Origin: Anaerosoma tenue
Lineage (GTDB): Bacteria; Actinomycetota; Coriobacteriia; Anaerosomatales; Anaerosomataceae
Direction: 5' to 3'
Assembly: GCF_023161965.1 (NCBI RefSeq)
Contig: NZ_JALNTY010000001.1
Coordinates: 726,501-790,500 of the forward strand
DNA: 64,000 bases
This document shows positions 62,034 through 64,000 of the stretch, piece after piece. The translations under genes were made by a program, and so were the position numbers. Below the pieces are notes generated by a model. That model worked only from the letters and a program-made list of their open reading frames with translations, was not told where the DNA came from and did not search any database. The stretch's first letter is position 1; every line of letters begins with the position of its first letter.

Positions 62034-64000
62034 TCACGCGTCGGACGGCTTCTTACGTGCAGCCCGCTTGGCGCCGGTGGTCTTCTTCGCGTCCGCGGAC
62101 GATTTCTTCCCCGCCGAGGACTTCCTGCCGCCCGAGCCCCGCTTGCCCGACGAGGAGGAACCCTTGCCGCCGCGAGCGCCGCGGGAGCGCTCCGGCTTGA
62201 GCGGGCAATCAGGATCGACACAGATCTTCCACGGGCCCTTGCGGGTATGGACGATGACTTTGGGCGAGCCGCACTCGCACCGCTCCTCGGTGGCTTCGAT
62301 CTCGCCCTGCTGCGGCAACGGGTACGCCGTCTTGCACTCCTCGTAGTTCGTGCACCGGACGTACCGGCTCCCCACCTGCGAGTACGCGACCTTGAGATCC
62401 CCGCCGCACGTGGGACATCCTCCGGGCGCCACCATGATCTCGGGGCCCTTCTTGGTGGGGCAATCGGGATTGAGGCACATGATCCTCGGCCGCTTCTTGA
62501 ACTGGATGACACGCACCTGGGGCGTGCCGCACACCTCGCACAGCTCGTCCACCGCCTGGTACTTGGCGTTCTTCGGCAGCGGGTAGGTGACGGCGCATTC
62601 GGGATAGCCTGAGCACCCGACGAAGTAGTTGCGGTTGCGGGGCGAGTACTTGATCAGCAGGTCGTGCCCCGACTCGGGGCACTTCCCCACCTTGGCATCC
62701 TCGTCGACGGCGCCCTTCAGCAGCTCGGCGATCGCCTCGACGTTCTCGAGCAGTTCGTCCACAACCGTGGCGAGCGCGTTCTGGGAGTGCCCCACAACGA
62801 CCGGAAGCGAGGAGCGGCCGTTGGCGATCGCGTCCATCTCACGCTCGAGCGATCCGGTCATCTCCGGGGTGGTGATCTCCACCGCGTACGTGGACAGCGC
62901 CTCGATCACGGTGCGCCCCTTGTTGGTGGGCTCGATGGGGTCGTTCTGCACATACTTGCGGTCGTAGAGTGTCTGGATGGCGTCGTGTCGTGTCGCCTTG
63001 GTGCCCAGGCCCAGCTTCTCCATCTCCTGGATGAGCTTGCCCTGCGAGTACCGGGCGGGAGGCTGGGTCTGCTTGCCTTCCATCTCCGCTCCACGGAACT
63101 CGATCTCGTCGCCCTCGGCGATCGTGGGAAGATTCTCGTCCTTGCGCGACCCATACGGGTAGATCGCCCGGAAGCCCGGTGAGACGACGACGTCGCCCTT
63201 GGTCTTGAACTGCTCCCCTGCCACGTCGAGCGTGACCTTGGTGCTCTCTACGACGGCAGCGTCGGAGAGCGTCGCCATGAACCGCCGGGCCACGAGGTTG
63301 TAGAGTTTCCACGCACGAGGCTCGAGCTTGTCGGGATCCGGCGCGCCTGTGGGATGGATCGGTGGATGGTCGGTCGACTCCTTGGAGCCCTTCGTCGGCT
63401 CCAGCTTGCCCTTGGCGAGCAGCCGCTGGGCGTGCTCATGGTAGAAGGGCACATCGGACAGCGTCTTGAGGATGCCGCGCAGATCGAGGCTCGGTGGATA
63501 GACGGTGTTGTCCACGCGTGGATACGACATGTAGCCGCTCATGTACAGAGACTCGGCGATGCGCATCGTCTGCGCGGGCGTGATGCCTTCCGAGGCCGCG
63601 GCGGCCATGAGCGCGGTGGTGTTGAATGGCGCCGGAGGCTGCACCTTGCGCCGCGAGCGGTCGACCCCGGTGACCTGCGCAGTGGAGGCGCCCGCGATGG
63701 CGTCCATCACAGCCCTGGCGGCGGCCTCCTTCTTGAACTTCTCGGTCGCATGTCCGGCAAGGAACTCCTCGTCGGCAGCGGCGAACGCACCGCGCACCAC
63801 CCAGTAGTCCTCGGGAACGAAGGCGTCGCGCTCCTTCTCCCGGTCGACGATCAGCTTCAGCGTGGGCGTCTGCACACGTCCTGACGACAGCACATCGCCG
63901 AACGGCTTGCGGGTCTTCGTCTGGAGCGCGAGCGTCAGGTACCGCGTGAGCACGGCGCCCCAGATGAGGTCGATATCCTGGCGCGTCTCACCCGCCTGCG
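62034..64000 (-). CDS. topA: Type IA DNA topoisomerase, archaeal-like (5' end outside window)
   Basis: The frame is open to the right edge, so at least 655 residues are seen and the N-terminal Toprim domain lies outside. 'ETRQDIDLIWGAVLTRYLTL' and 'VLSSGRVQTPTLKLIVDRE' match the type IA core. The active tyrosine is in 'LYMSGYMSYPRVDNTVYPPS'. The C-terminal third holds about five cysteine zinc motifs, such as 'CEVCGTPQVRVIQFK', 'CPTCGGDLKVAYSQ' and 'CTNYEECKTAYPLPQ'. A Lys/Ser/Gly-rich basic tail follows. The 'RQDIDLIWGA' and YPRVDNTVYP forms resemble archaeal topoisomerase I more than the usual actinobacterial TopA. Confidence 0.88.
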   Translation of the reverse strand, partial: QAGETRQDIDLIWGAVLTRYLTLALQTKTRKPFGDVLSSGRVQTPTLKLIVDREKERDAFVPEDYWVVRGAFAAADEEFLAGHATEKFKKEAAARAVMDAIAGASTAQVTGVDRSRRKVQPPAPFNTTALMAAAASEGITPAQTMRIAESLYMSGYMSYPRVDNTVYPPSLDLRGILKTLSDVPFYHEHAQRLLAKGKLEPTKGSKESTDHPPIHPTGAPDPDKLEPRAWKLYNLVARRFMATLSDAAVVESTKVTLDVAGEQFKTKGDVVVSPGFRAIYPYGSRKDENLPTIAEGDEIEFRGAEMEGKQTQPPARYSQGKLIQEMEKLGLGTKATRHDAIQTLYDRKYVQNDPIEPTNKGRTVIEALSTYAVEITTPEMTGSLEREMDAIANGRSSLPVVVGHSQNALATVVDELLENVEAIAELLKGAVDEDAKVGKCPESGHDLLIKYSPRNRNYFVGCSGYPECAVTYPLPKNAKYQAVDELCEVCGTPQVRVIQFKKRPRIMCLNPDCPTKKGPEIMVAPGGCPTCGGDLKVAYSQVGSRYVRCTNYEECKTAYPLPQQGEIEATEERCECGSPKVIVHTRKGPWKICVDPDCPLKPERSRGARGGKGSSSSGKRGSGGRKSSAGKKSSADAKKTTGAKRAARKKPSDA

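Overview
The window is a GC-rich, densely packed chromosomal segment with short intergenic gaps and many 1-4 base gene overlaps. It looks like an anaerobic Actinomycetota lineage, probably Coriobacteriia-related. This is judged from the gene set: cell-wall-binding repeat 2 protein, LytR-CpsA-Psr protein, PSP1 protein, ThyX, DUF1385 next to prfA, and an 11-gene complex I without nuoEFG. No rRNA is present to confirm the placement. I saw no CRISPR array, insertion sequence, integrase or phage gene.

Layout. 1-4399 (+): end of a flippase gene, two glycosyltransferases and a UDP-glucose dehydrogenase, all for an envelope polysaccharide. From 4405 to the right edge every gene but one lies on the minus strand. 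4405-10356: an LCP attachment enzyme and four genes that turn UDP-GlcNAc into a 2,3-diacetamido uronic acid nucleotide sugar. 10408-12099: fabZ and murA. 12254-19153: the complete F1Fo ATP synthase operon with an atpI-like gene. 19422-24968: a WecA/MraY-type phosphotransferase, dCMP deaminase, upp, glyA, rpiB, tsaC and prmC. 24969-28268: prfA, DUF1385, thyX and rpmE. 28496-33628: rho, an Fsa-type transaldolase, 2-phosphoglycerate kinase, cyclic 2,3-diphosphoglycerate synthetase and a metallophosphoesterase, tightly coupled. 33730-39657: thrB, hom, a DUF454 protein, lysA and argS. 39763-39996 (+): a 77-residue orphan protein. 40042-42120: a small phospholipase-C-like protein, rlmH and an HtrA protease. 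42169-51727: nuoABCDHIJKLMN. 51897-53972: a secreted CAP plus cell-wall-binding protein. 54122-54194: tRNA-Thr(CGU). 54202-61197: a PSP1 protein, holB, tmk, both class I fumarase subunits split by an MFS gene, and malic enzyme. 61296-61976: a degenerate nitrilase-like protein. 62034-64000: a type IA topoisomerase that looks archaeal, cut by the window edge.

How the parts fit. Complex I without its NADH module would take electrons from ferredoxin or another carrier and pump ions for the proton-type ATP synthase. dCMP deaminase, ThyX and Tmk form a dTMP/dTDP route. Malic enzyme and fumarase link fumarate, malate and pyruvate.

The most unusual system is the apparent cyclic 2,3-diphosphoglycerate (cDPG) operon. 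cDPG is best known as a thermoprotectant and phosphate store of methanogenic archaea. Here its two biosynthetic genes are coupled to a phosphoesterase that could be the missing turnover enzyme. The archaeal-looking topoisomerase in the same window adds to the picture of an archaeal-flavoured, possibly heat-tolerant bacterium.
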